Position numbers and translations under genes: made by a program. Shown here in pieces: positions 11,506 through 23,329 of a stretch of DNA of 64,000 bases. The notes under the pieces were generated by a model. The model saw only the letters and a program-made list of their open reading frames with translations, was not told the DNA's origin and searched no databases. Within the stretch, counting starts at the first letter, position 1; the number at the start of each line of letters is the position of its first letter. This DNA comes from Tachypleus tridentatus (lineage: Eukaryota > Arthropoda > Merostomata > Xiphosura > Limulidae). Location: contig NW_027467782.1 in assembly GCF_004210375.1 (NCBI RefSeq), forward strand, positions 31,475,276 to 31,539,275, given 5' to 3'.

Positions 11506-12149
11506 GTAGTTGGAATACTCATTAATTAATCATGAGCTTAAGTTACTGGTATTTTATGTTCTTTTTCTTTGAGAAATTAAAGACTGTAAATATTATAAAA
11601 CAATTAAAATGCCTGTTCTAGTCATTGATTAACAGCCTTATTTATGTTTTTACAACATAAAAATGTCACTTTGCTAGGAAATAAGTAATGATTTATTAGG
11701 CTAATAATTTCAAAATTTGAAGCAGAGTTACCAGAATATTTTCTCATGTAAAATAATTGAATTTACTACAAGACTTTCATCTGTAGAAGCTAGTGGTGGT
11801 AATAACTTTTGGGTAACAAATTTTCTACAGTGTTCTTTAAGAAAAAATTAAGTTCATTATTAGTCTAGCCTGTATTTCTAAAACTGTTGTGTTGCCTTTT
11901 AGATTCCTTTAGGTAGAGGAGAAGGTTTGTCCACTTAGTTGTTGTTACTTTCTCATTGTGTAAAACATCATTCTTTGGCTACAGTTTGAGATCCAGTCAT
12001 ATATATTTATATACACACACAAAACATTGTGGTCCAATAACCCTAACCACTAACATGAGATACAGTTTTCATGACTGCCTAAATCAAACCTTGGCTACCT
12101 GGTTGAGGCTAACCTATACGAATGATTACTCGTATTCTGTTCCACCTTG

Positions 12150-12420
12150 GATATAAAAATTAAGTTTCAGGTGAAGAGCATATCTGTTCTGGAGGTAGTT
12201 CAGTTCTCCCACTCTTGTACTATTCTTTTTCTTGGTATACTCCTGTTCTATGAAGACACTTTCTGTATGGATCATGCCTGCACCAGCCCCTCCACCTTCT
12301 TAACATGGGATTCTAGTGTCAGTAGATGGTATATTTCGAAAGTTAACTGAACATGTATTTTCGATAATACTTACCTTCACTGACACTCTCCTGTTCTACC
12401 TTCCCACTAAAACCAAATGT
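12150..12420. repeat. Short remnant of the repeat family seen at 6,890 and 23,330
   Basis: Contains GGGATTCTAGTGTCAGTAG and ATGTATTTTCGATAATACTT followed by ACCTTCACTGACACTC. The first corresponds to GGGATTTAAGCTCTAATGTG and the second to ATGTATTTCGTATAGGTACT in the copy near 24,790-24,890. Confidence 0.5.
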
Positions 12421-12970
12421 ATTTCTCAGAAAAAGTGACTGTGTTGTCAGGATGAGATGGTTATATACAGTACCTAGTTAGAAGGCACATTAAAGTTTGT
12501 GGAGCAGTTTGCTAGTTAGAACTTGTCTAAGGTATTTAAGTTGGGTATAAAAGACTGAAGTTAGTATTTTCACTGCTTAGATGGGCAAAATATGGAATCC
12601 TTAGAAATCATGAAATAGCTGTAATGTCTGCATAGGTAAGTATTATTGGAAGTGCATTTTTAGTTTAAGAAAGCATTAGTTTCCATTTTTGATACATCAC
12701 CATCTAAACCCTGAGTTTGACTTATAGTTTAATGAAGAGCAATTGAATATTTTAAATGGTAGTGTGTACACAAACCTATGTATGTCACTTAGGTCTTTAA
12801 CATTCAAGAGATGTACAAGCAAGTCATCATGTTCTTTCAAGAGCTGTAGTTTGTGACAGGACCTTTTCATCCATGTAGCAAGTGTATAGTTATACTGTGA
12901 CTTAATCTGGTGCATTATATTCAGTACTGTGTGGTCTAACTTTCATGCAGTATTAAGGACTTAACAATGT

Positions 12971-13400
12971 TTAATCCTTTTACAATGGGTCATGGATCAA
13001 AGGCCATCTTGTTGTGTTTGTTGACTTGCATTCAAGATTGTATTGAACAAATATTTTATGAATTTATGTCAGTAAGTTTGGAATCAAATTGTAGATTATA
13101 ATTTTACTATTTAATGTTATGTATGAGTTAATTTCTTAGTTTAAAAATAAGTATTAAAAGAACATAAATATTGATTTTAGTGAGTCACATGTTATGTTTA
13201 ATGCTGCACAGTTTAAAATTAGATGTTTGTGGTGTCAAAATAGTAAGTTCACAGTTTCATACAAATTAGGAACTCAGATTACTAACTTTGACAAGCTAGA
13301 ATATAAAATAAAAAAGGTATGAGGTCTTTAACACAGTGGGCCCTATTCAACTCTTTCCAATTTTTGAAACAGTCCATTATATACTCTTACTACAGTATAT
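12971..13400. mobile_element. piggyBac-like MITE, copy A
   Basis: Begins TTAATCCTTTTAC followed by GGGTCATGGATCAAAGGCCA. It matches copies at 16,948 and 50,559 over several hundred bases, including the CAAGCTAGAATATAAAATA block near 13,295. The TTAA plus CCCTTT-like start suggests piggyBac-type ends. The other end is not clear. Confidence 0.5.
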
Positions 13401-15419
13401 GACATGTGAATAACCAATCAGTAGCTTAAGATGTTCCTAAAGTGGTTTTTTAGCTATTTTAATCTTCGAAAAAGCTAGTGTTCTTTCAATCTAAGTTTTC
13501 AAGGAGTTCGGTTGTGTCTTTAGTCTGCTCATAGTTTCATATATTTTAAAATTGATATAAATCTAGTTACTAAGTGGAATTCTATGGTATCAGTGTAGTT
13601 ACTTATGATTTTTTGGTTATTCAACTGTATGTATAAAACCTAAAAAAAAATTGTTGGATATCCTCCACTTGTGAAATTTCAAAAGGCTTAGCAACTTATG
13701 TCCAGCAACAACCAAGTACAGAGATCGTAGAGAGAAGAGAGAATTGTTTGCTTTTCCCATTTTTTTTTTCTATATTTTAAGAAAAGTTTAATAATTTATT
13801 TCTAAATAGTCATAATGTATATACATATATATAATGTATAATAATTTAAATGTGTCTGTATATTACAAAATACTAGTCCACTAAAACACAGCCAAGACAG
13901 AAAAGACTAAAGGTCAGTTTTATGTTACTGGATATGTAATATGAGAGCACCAGATCAATGCAAGTTGCACAATGCTAGCTAGGCATGACTGGAAGGTCAG
14001 TAACATAATAAATATATATGTAACATATAGCATTATGAGACTTAGTCTACTTAAACTAAACATTTGTTACAATATGTCATCATCATAGCACTAAAAAAAT
14101 AAAATTATTTATTTCCTAATTTTTTAATGATAGTTACAAAGCTAGTTAAGTGACAGACTTCACAGCTGGAGTGTAGAAAATAACATAATGTATAAAGTTT
14201 TGCTGAAATCAAACATCTGAAATATATTGAGGAAGTTTTAGAGATTATGCAAATAATATTTGAGATTTTTTGGGATGAAGAACAGTTTTTTAACTCATAA
14301 CATGAAATCACTTTGCACTCATACTAGTAATGAAACAGACTCAATTTTCACAAACAGATCTTTTATAAAAATAGTTCATGAAACATCTGATTTTTGTAAA
14401 AAAAATACTTGTATCTGTACTAATGTCTACCAGATTTTGTGAAGGTACATGTGCTGTATCAAAAGTTATAGTACAAATACTTAATGTGTGCAAATGTGTA
14501 GATGAACTTGTATATTATACTGAGTCTGTAGCAAAAGGGCTAAATGACTTCTAGTTATCATAATTTTTTCTTGATCTGTCTCTAGCAAAAGCTATCCTTC
14601 ATATATAAAATGAAGTAGCATGTATAAACTATCTGTTACACCTTATTCATTGATATTTGTATGTAACTTCTAAAAATATGTAACCTGTAAACTTTAGAAC
14701 TACATTGATAATGAAGAGAAATTCATCTTTGTATGTGGCTTATGTACTTGTATTGTATATTGTGTCTTCAACTTGGTTCACAGATGAAAACTTTGACTGC
14801 ATTTAACAGAAACAAGATATGTCAGCAGTCTCATTTGAAAAATCTGATAAGCTGACAATTTTACAGATTTTGGTTTAAAGTGGAGAAACTATAGAATGAT
14901 GTGTTGGAGCTTTCATCCTGGAAGGAAGCAAATGTGATGATTGTTATGGTATAAATAAAACCAGAATTTACAAAATATTCGATTTCTCAAAACAAGCAAA
15001 GTAAGTTGCAGTTTAATAATAAAATGATCTTGTGGAAACCACCAAAATTTGTTGCCAACTTGCCCTTGAAAGTAGAAATTCAGCTAATAAATGATGGCAG
15101 AGTTTCAATGTTGAATTCATTTGCAATTTTTCAGTTTCTGTGCCACATCTCCTTTAGCTCTATATATATATATCAACATACTCCATGAAATGCTTCAGTT
15201 CATTGTAGAGTCAAATTATTGCAACATCAGTATTTTGGGATTCATCTTTAGTGGTTTTTTATTGTTTTTCTGATTAGCTTCAAAGATCTGAAGTTGTTTA
15301 CATGTACAATCTGTACTATTATAGTTCATTCAAACTTTGCTGCTTTCAACATCTGTTTTGTAACTGATATCAACTTCTGTTTAGAACTTTATCGTTAAAA
15401 TAATAGATAAAATTCCAAA

Positions 15420-15785
15420 TTATTGTGCTGTGACCAATTTTCTTTTGACTTGATGGAGGTTGTTAAGATTTTGTTATTGACAAATAAAAACCCATAATTA
15501 CACATTTTTGCAAGGTGACCTGTTTTTCTTGGACCTGACAGAAATTTTTGTGATTCTATCCTTTACATAATAAGACATGGTTTGTAATTATTGGTGACTT
15601 AATGGAGGTCCTATGGGTTTTGTTCTTGACAGAATAAAAAACGATTCTTAGTTGTTGAGATGTAATCTGCTACTAGGACCTCAAGATGGCTGTTTTGGTT
15701 CTGTTGTTAACAGAATAGAATTATTCTCAGTTATTGAGATGTGACCCATTACTAAGACCTCATGATGACTGTTGTGGTTCTGTAT
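15420..15785. repeat. Degenerate tandem repeat, unit about 90-110 bp, three to four copies
   Basis: Recurring blocks TTGAGATGTAATCTGCTACT / TTGAGATGTGACCCATTACT, then a GACCTCA-ATGG/ATGAC-TGTT block and CAGAATAAAA/CAGAATAGAA. Confidence 0.65.
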
Positions 15786-15912
15786 ATTCATATGCTCATG
15801 CATAGAATGAATACACCAACTTTCCTTAATCTATAATAAATGTTTTACATGTAAAGACAATGTATTTTTCGTTTTTTGTGATTTGCTTTTGCTAATGCAT
15901 GAATTGACAAAG

Positions 15913-16099
15913 TTGTTATTTCTCTTGTGGACCCACATAATGATCCCAACTATAAGTCTGTTTATGACTTCCTGAAGAGTGTTCCAGAAGACCTTTTAGC
16001 TCCTTTGTTTGTCAAGCTTATGCTTGGGCTTTAATGTATTTAGAATTATCAATCAAGAATAACCAAGAATCATCACGGCTACAGTTGGCTTTCTTGCAG
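15913..16099 (+). pseudogene. ATR: ATR exon with a single-base frameshift
   Basis: Bounded by GACAAAG and GTAAAT. The first frame gives VVISLVDPHNDPNYKSVYDF then LKSVPEDLLAPLF. The second, starting near 16,008, gives CQAYAWALMYLELSIKNNQ and ends RLQLAFLQ. Both halves align with consecutive parts of ATR. Without a shift the frame stops at TAA (about 16,034). One missing T in the TTT run near 16,006-16,009 would restore it, so a homopolymer base-calling error is a real alternative to mutation here. Confidence 0.75.
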
Positions 16100-16804
16100 G
16101 TAAATAATTTTGAAATTATATCTCTTGTAATTTTGTATAATAAAATATTAATACTACTAAGATTACATCACATGCCAGAATATTCTGTTTGATTTCAAAT
16201 GACAAAATAATAGTTTAAGGAAAACAATAGATATTGGTAATTTTGCATTGAAACAGATTTTAAGTGTGAATCTGCAATATTCATGAAATGAATAGAAACC
16301 AAACTGTGTAAAGTTTAATACTTACAATCTTTCAATGAGCTAATTGTATAATAGAATTCTGGGCTTGTACCTCAAACTCAGATTTGTACTATAACTTTTG
16401 CTACTGTCAGACTTACATCTTCTGTAGTACAACTTTACATGCACATATACATAAAATTATAGCTCTCAAAGAATATTTTCAGAGTACTCATGTTAAAATG
16501 TTTTTATTTTTTATTGTCTACACCTTTTCTCCTGATAATTTGGTTATTTGGTTCATATCAACAAAATTTCCCATTATTTCAATGGTACTGTCACAGGGCA
16601 GACTCAGTGTACCTTATTTCTGATCCTGTGCCTCTCCTTACCTGTTAATGAACTTCAGAATCACTCTTTATAAGAATAAGGAATCTAAGAATATTCAGTA
16701 TTCAAATGCAAAAAATGTTTTTATATATATATAGGATGAATGCATTGTTTTTTATTACTACTTTTTTCAGTTTTGATCAGTATGCATCTATTTTTTTGTC
16801 TTAG

Positions 16805-16910
16805 AAACTGTACATCCTCCTTGATGAACCAGATGGAGTGGCAGAAGTAGCAGCATTTCGTCAAGAAGACCCCACACTTCATGATTTGATTCTAGGTCAT
16901 GAAGCAACTG
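16805..16910 (+). CDS. ATR: ATR exon (FAT domain)
   Basis: Acceptor TTTTTTTGTCTTAG, donor GTATGT. Encodes KLYILLDEPDGVAEVAAFRQ then EDPTLHDLILGHEATG. The DEPDGVAxVxAxRxxxPxL...ILxHE signature is one of the best conserved stretches of ATR. Phase 0 in, phase 1 out, frame intact. Confidence 0.96.
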
Positions 16911-16947
16911 GTATGTAAAAGTAAATATTTCTTTATGTATGTAACTG

Positions 16948-17320
16948 TTAACCCTTTCCAGATGGGTCATGGGTCAAAGGCCACATCATTGCACTTGTCA
17001 ATTTACATTCAAAATTTTATTGAACTACTATTTTATAACTTTATCTTCTTAAGTTTGGTATCAAACTGTATGTTAATATTTAAATTTTCATATTATACAT
17101 TATTTAAAAAGACACCTAAACATCGATTTTTGTGTGTCATGATGTGTTTAATATATGTGTTTTTATCTGATTTTTGAGTTATCTGTGAACTTTTAAATTT
17201 GGTTATTTGTTAGTAATTCAAATTAGCATATACTAAGGTAATTAGAGAACTGATTTTGTGGTCTTTATTTACTGAGTACTAACTTAAACATAATTAAATT
17301 TTATCCTGTGTATAGTATTA
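16948..17320. mobile_element. piggyBac-like MITE, copy B
   Basis: Begins TTAACCCTTTCCAGATGGGT, then CATGGGTCAAAGGCCA, matching copy A at 12,971 and copy C at 50,559. TTAA is the piggyBac target. No transposase is present. Confidence 0.55.
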
Positions 17321-17335
17321 TCTACTAATTGATTT

Positions 17336-17463
17336 GTTCCCAGTTGGTACAGCAGTAAGTTTATAGATTTACAATGCTAAAATCAGGGGTTCAATTCCCC
17401 TCGGTAGACTCAGCAGATAGCCAGATGTGGCTTTGCTATAAGAAAACATACACACACACACAC
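17336..17463 (+). mobile_element. tRNA-derived SINE (family 2) with CA-repeat tail and 12-bp TSD
   Basis: The tRNA-like head contains B-box-like GGTTCAATTCC. Its anticodon-loop position reads TTTACAA, compatible with a tRNA-Val(UAC) ancestor (inference). The body CAGCAGATAGCCAGATGTGG is followed by an (AC)n tail. The duplication ACTAATTGATTT lies at 17,324-17,335 and 17,464-17,475. Confidence 0.9.
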
Positions 17464-17475
17464 ACTAATTGATTT

Positions 17476-19526
17476 TTGTTGTTTTTTATAAACTGGTAAG
17501 TCTATAACCTAGTTATTTTTGGTGAATTTCTGTTTTCTCAATCACTATGATTTTCTTTTACACAGATATACTATCCATTTATTTTATTAATTCAAGCTAT
17601 GCTATTTTTATTAATCTATTCTATTACATTGTATCCAACATAAAATTTATACAATTATACACTTGTGCTTTTAATGTTTTAAAAAGTTGTCCAAAGATGA
17701 TGAGAAGTCTTCATGACAACACTGGTATTACTGATGATGATCTTTTTGCTTCCAGCATCTCTCTTCATCCTCAGATAACTTAACTCTGGGTGTACAAGCT
17801 AAAGAGGCATATTGAAAACTTCTTAAACAGCTTACCTGTTTGCTGTGGATGGACATACTTTGTCAGCATTCAAAACTCTAGTAAAGTATAAAAGCAAAAT
17901 GGGGTACAGTTGATTTCAGATCTTGATAATGCCAATAGAAAGAAATAATTAATTAACATTATTGTTGAAGCCATTCAAGTTGCAGTACTTTTATGCAATG
18001 CTTAGTTGTGGTAGTTACACATGAAAACTGGCTCTAAAAATAAACAAACTGATTTTTGCTAAAGCAGTGAAGCAATGTTTTACAGTTTATTTCTGTTGTT
18101 GCCTTACAGAACATTGGGAGCTTTGGCGATGTAGGTACAAGTAATCTAAAGAGGATTATTGGTGATGGACTTAAAGATGATGGAAATGTTTTAATTCCAT
18201 CAAAGAAATATGCTTACATGCTAATTTTAGCTACAGCTTATGAAGTCTCTTTTGACAAATCCTGTTTTTTTAAATATTGCCTTTAGAATTAAGAACTTAA
18301 AACTTGTATACTGTTATAATATGCATTATTAGCTGAGATGTTTATGCTATTCTAATTGTTATAACAAATTAATTAAATTTTGATTGTGAGACACTAAGAT
18401 CTTGTGTCATGCCAAGTAAGTAATACTTTTGGTGATCGGTTTATCTTTTTCAGAACAAGCATCATAGTGTGAGAATTGACATTTGCTCAGTAGGTAATAC
18501 CCTCTTCTCTAACTCATTTTCCATTGCATCAAGAGCTATGAAAGTTAACATAATTTCTTATAATGTTGTAATCACTCACACAAAGCATAACTTTTATAGT
18601 CTTCGATCTCATTTGGTTACACATCCCAGAAATTGTAAATTTGTAAATCAGACCCAATGTGACATGCCCACATATCACATCCTCTTGTTTCAGAAATTGC
18701 CAGTAGTTATCTGTGATGTTTAATACCACATTATGTGTAAATAATAGAAAGCCAACATTCTAAGGCTGGTGTAGAATCTCTAGCATCAGGGAAACATTTG
18801 CTGAGGCTTTGTTATCTTAACATCTTTTATATTTTGGTTTTTCTGATTTACTTGCTCCTGATTATGATATAGTGACCTAATTTTAATTCACTAACTTGAC
18901 AGGTTCTCTTCTGCCAAAGAAAATCCACAGTCAATCTAATGAGACTCCAACAAGGGGATCATTGTGATTATCAAATAGTACTTCTGTATGTGAAATCAGA
19001 AAACATCATGTTTAAGTGTGTATCTTTATTAATAACTGTTTATAGATACCCCTGTTATTCCATCCTTCATTGTGTGCACTAAAGAGAGGTTTTTTTGTGC
19101 ACTTTCTATTTTTAATGTGTTTAGTTATTCATTATGTAATTGGGCTGTAACAACCAGTTTTTTGTGTCTTAAATATGAAATGTATATTCTTGCTCACATC
19201 CAACAAAAGGTCTGGAAAACTGGCATCTTGAATAATTTCAGTGTCTTTGAAATACTTCTCTTGCTGCTGTTTATGAGCTAAGTTCTCATCAACAAAGTTT
19301 TGCAGGCACATGAATTCATATTTTCTTTACTAACCAAACATTTCTTTCTGCTGTAATGGTACTGCTAATGTGGGAATGTTTCTTCTATGTCATTCTGAAA
19401 TCAAGTATTGTATTAGTTTTGAAGCTACAATTTCATATTTAGGCTGAATTTCTCTGTTATTTTATTTTGTTGTAAACAATTTTATTTTACTCTGTGATGA
19501 CGACAAAACCCACTTGTAGAGAAAAA
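17476..19526 (+). other. ATR intron, no gene recognised
   Basis: Mostly AT-rich. Two short stretches look mildly protein-like (17,690-17,820 and 18,110-18,286) but match nothing I recognise. Confidence 0.5.
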
Positions 19527-19660
19527 TATATATGTAAAAACGGCTGGTATGACTAGAGAAAGCTCTATGTACAACGATGACTGAAGAAGGTCGAAACATT
19601 GTTCGCTCTTCTACATAATGCTTTCTCTACCCATACCAACAGTTTTTACATATATAATTT
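19527..19660. mobile_element. Hairpin MITE-like element
   Basis: Left arm TATATGTAAAAACGGCTGGT and right arm ACCAACAGTTTTTACATATA are near-complementary, and the inner GAGAAAGC/GCTTTCTC also pair. The middle carries GAAGAAGGTCGAAACATTGT. A solitary right end of the same family lies at about 43,437-43,478 (CATACCAGCCGTTTTTACAT). Confidence 0.8.
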
Positions 19661-20523
19661 TCTTATACTGTGTAGTGTTTCAAATTTAATTTAAAACAAA
19701 ATTTATCAGAGTGTTATGCATCAAAAGTTAGATCTTTCAACCAGCTTTATTGTTTTGACATTAAAAATTGAAGCCTTGTACCATTGTTTTGGCACCAGAG
19801 TTACAGTTTCACACTTAGATCAAATTTACTTGAATCTTTTGTAATGCTTTGAAACTACAGCTCATTTTGAAAGTCCAGTTGGACATTCAAACCAAATTTC
19901 ATTGTTTTTTTAGTGTTTTAAAATTATTATTTTATTTTCAGACTGTACCCCATTTTTACTTTACATTGCTTTAATATTACTACTGATAATTTATGAAATG
20001 AATGTATTTGTTCTGTTTTTAATAGTAAGATGTATTTAAAGTAAAAAATTACATGTTGATATATTTGGTAATTCTTATATAGTGGTCTCTTTGTTTGTTT
20101 TTAGTTCATAAATTCATATATGTGTATATATACATGGGTGCTCTTATCCTAAGCTATTTGACTTTTGTTAATTTTGTTAATCCCCACATTGCTATTTTAA
20201 CCTTGTGATAAAACAAGAATACATGAAGTCACCAAAGACAAGAGAAGATATCATTTCACATGTATTTCAGATAACTTCTGGAACATTCTAATTAACAATT
20301 ATTTAAATAGCAAGTTTTTCTCCTTGGTCTTGTGGATATATATAAACAAAATCTGTCATCATTATATCTAAATTTTAAATGATTCATTAGGTGTAACCTT
20401 TAGAACTCTTACTATTGTTAAAAATAAATTTGTTGTTTTATTGCTTGAAGTACTTAAATATAAGATCAAATTGTTTGATAGATTGTTTAGGCAGAATATT
20501 CATGATGGAACTTTGTGGAATGG

Positions 20524-20664
20524 ATGGCTACTGCTTGTTGTGAAGACACAAGTGTAGAGGATGACATTTCAAAAGTCTTCCGCCTTTAGTCTTAAAGACA
20601 AAAAGCAGAAGACTTTTGAAACGTTGTCCTCTACACTTGTGTCTCCACAACAGGCAGTAGCTAT
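20524..20664. mobile_element. Hairpin MITE immediately upstream of an ATR exon
   Basis: The left arm (20,524-20,580) includes AGACACAAGTGTAGAGGA and TTTCAAAAGTCTTC. The right arm (20,609-20,664) includes GAAGACTTTTGAAA and TCCTCTACACTTGTGTCT. Arms are about 57 bp around a short partly palindromic core. The element ends 65 bp before the next ATR exon, and the exon's reading frame stays open back through the right part of the element. Confidence 0.88.
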
Positions 20665-20729
20665 CAATTCTACAAAGTTTCATCAAGATCAAATTGCTGA
20701 ATTTCAAATTCTGTTATCATGTTTGATAG

Positions 20730-20880
20730 GTCAACTACAAGATGCATTTTCCTGTTATGAACGAGCTGTAAAAGTTAAACCAGACACAATTAGTCACCAT
20801 CAGGGTCTTCTTCGATGCTTGATGGGTTTAGATCAGTCAAACACAGCACTTACCTATGCTACTGGTCTTCTAAATGAGAG
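20730..20880 (+). CDS. ATR: ATR exon (FAT domain)
   Basis: Acceptor TGTTTGATAG, donor GTTTGT. Completes the Gly codon from 16,910 and encodes GQLQDAFSCYERAVKVKPD and, further on, RCLMGLDQSNTALTYATGLL. This is a TPR-like helical repeat of the FAT region, with the ATR pattern LxDAxxCYxRAxxxxPD. Phase 1 in, phase 2 out, frame intact. Confidence 0.95.
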
Positions 20881-21146
20881 GTTTGTGTTTGTTTGTTTTA
20901 TGCACACTTTTTAAGTTATTTTCATCCAACAGGAAATAGAGTTGCTTTCTTAAACATGGGTATTTCTTCTTTTTATAATTTGTCTAGCTATACACCTGAC
21001 AGGAAATAAGATTCATTTGTTAATTATAATTATTTTCTTATATTCATAATGCTTTGTACTAGCACTAACTCTAAATAAACTTCGACATTTTCTGGTGAAA
21101 AATGTGAAAGTTTAGATAAATTTTCTTTGTTGCATTATTTTTATAG

Positions 21147-21237
21147 ACCAGAATGGTCAAATGAGATAAATCCATTTCGTGTAGAATCAGCATGGAAGTT
21201 AGCAGACTGGGACGGCCTTTCTGAGTTCCTAAAATCG
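21147..21237 (+). CDS. ATR: ATR exon (FAT domain)
   Basis: Acceptor TTATTTTTATAG, donor GTAAGT. Encodes RPEWSNEINPFRVESAWKLA then DWDGLSEFLKS, matching ATR SEWTDELNTYRVEAAWKLSQW. Phase 2 in, phase 0 out, frame intact. Confidence 0.95.
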
Positions 21238-21327
21238 GTAAGTACGATAAGATCAAAAGTATTTTCAAATTTTAAATTAATATAGTGGCTAGGATGATTT
21301 GTTAGCTACATTCATTGGCACAATTGT

Positions 21328-22300
21328 TTGAGCATAAATGTTTTCTTTATTTATACTTCTGTGCATAAATGTCTTCTTTATTTATACTTCTGTACATAAA
21401 TGTCTTCTTTATTCATACTTCTGTGCATAAATGTCTTCTTTATTCATACTTCTGCACATAAATGTCTTCTTTATTCATACTTCTGCACATAAATGTCTTC
21501 TTTATTCATACTTCTGCACATAAATGTCTTCTTTATTCATACTTCTGCACATAAATGTCTTCTTTATTCATACTTCTGCACATAAATGTCTTCTTTATTC
21601 ATACTTCTGCACATAAATGTCTTCTTTATTCATACTTCTGCACATAAATGTCTTCTTTATTAACTTCTGTCATAAATGTCTTTATTCATACTTCTGCACA
21701 TAAATGTCTTCTTTATTCATACTTCTGTACATAAATGTCTTCTTTATTCATACTTCTGCACATAATGTCTTCTTTATTCATACTTTGTACATAAATGTCT
21801 TCTTTATTCATACTTCTGCACATAAATGTCTTCTTTATTCATACTTCTGTACATAAATTCTTTATTCATATACTTCTGCACATAAATGTCTTCTTTATTC
21901 ATACTTCTGCACATAAATGTCTTCTTTATTCATACTTCTGCACATAAATGTCTTCTTTATTCATATTGCACATAAATGTCTTCTTTATTCATACACATAA
22001 ATGTCTTCTTTATTCATACTTCTGCACATAAATGTCTTCTTTATTCATACTTCTGCACATAAATGTCTTCTTTATTCATACTTCTGCACATAAATGTCTT
22101 CTTTATTCATACTTCTGCACATAAATGTCTTCTTTATTCATACTTCTGCACATAAATGTCTTCGTAATTCATACTTCTGCACATAAATGTCTTCGTTATT
22201 CATACTTCTGCACATAAATGTCTTCGTTATTCATACTTCTGCACATAAATGTCTTCGTTATTCATACTTCTGTACATAAATGTCTTCTTTATTCATAGTT
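21328..22300. repeat. Minisatellite, unit 31 bp, about 30 copies
   Basis: Head-to-tail copies of a 31-bp unit containing CATAAATGTCTTCTTTATTC then ATACTTCTGCA. The central copies are nearly identical and the edges vary (TGTGCATA or TGTACATA at left, a TTCGTTATTC variant block at 22,160-22,265). The array starts about 90 bp after an ATR donor site but its unit matches intron, not exon. Confidence 0.95.
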
Positions 22301-23329
22301 CTATACTAGTTTAATTGTTCTTCTGATACAGAAGAGCATCGTAAGTCCTCATTTATCTAAAGAAACTGTCCCAAGAGACATATCAGTTTGATTTGTTAAA
22401 ACAGTGAGTGTTTATTTATCTCTTATTATGGAAAAAAAAATTAAAAAACTATTGTGCCTGCAACATGTATAATAAAATTGCATCATGATAAAATAAACTA
22501 TAATTTGTACAATTTACAGAAATGAATAAAACATTGTTTTACAAGTAGTAAGATTAAAGTTTGTCATTTTTATATTCAAACTTTTATTGATTAAAGTTTC
22601 AATTAATAATGTTTTATACAACACATTGAAAAACTCATTACTGCCACTTCACTGGAAATTCGTGGTTTCACTGAAAGTCTTTTCACTAGAGATGTAGTAC
22701 TGTAATATAAATAACAGTGAATCTTGTTTGTTTTTTTATTAGAAATTTGTTTAGAATAGCACTTGCTAATAATACCAGGAGGTTTAATGACCCTTCTTGT
22801 AGAGCTGGCTGTCTGGCAGCAAGTAGAGGAGGAATCCTTTACTTACTTTACCAATCGACTTCTGTTTATTTACTGTCCTGTTGACAAGCTCGTATTTTAG
22901 TTTTACTGCTGTATCATACAGTTTCCTTTCTTCTGAATGTTGTGAGGAATACTTTCTATGGTTGTCACTTTTGCCATATTATTGCACGTGGAGCCATATT
23001 CTTTCATTAGAATTGAGTGGATATGGCAGAGCTTGTTAACTGTCTCATTTACTTCTACCCCTATGTGGTATGGCATACAGTAACAGAGGATGGTCTTACT
23101 ATACAGTTTCTTTATTTCTGTCATCCATATGGGAAAATACTGAATTACTGATATGATACCTTTCCTATACTAACATAATTGCTTTCCTAGAGTTGCGTTA
23201 CACTCTCTTTGTATAAATTTTGTTTATCACTAGCCTTGAGACTTCTGTCCAGATTCATGTTTCCATGCAAATAAGTATGCAACAACCCTCCAACAGTAAG
23301 AGAGAACACACTTTTCTAGCACAGCTGAC
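22301..23329 (+). other. ATR intron, no gene recognised
   Basis: AT-rich non-coding DNA grading into the unclassified repeat that starts near 23,330. Confidence 0.5.

Larger units (their letters stand above)
11506..15912 (+). other. ATR intron with repeat remnants
   Basis: An intron of about 4.4 kb. It contains a short DIRS-like/unclassified remnant near 12,150-12,420, a piggyBac-like MITE from 12,971, and degenerate tandem repeats at 15,420-15,785. No gene is recognised in 13,400-15,400. Confidence 0.6.
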
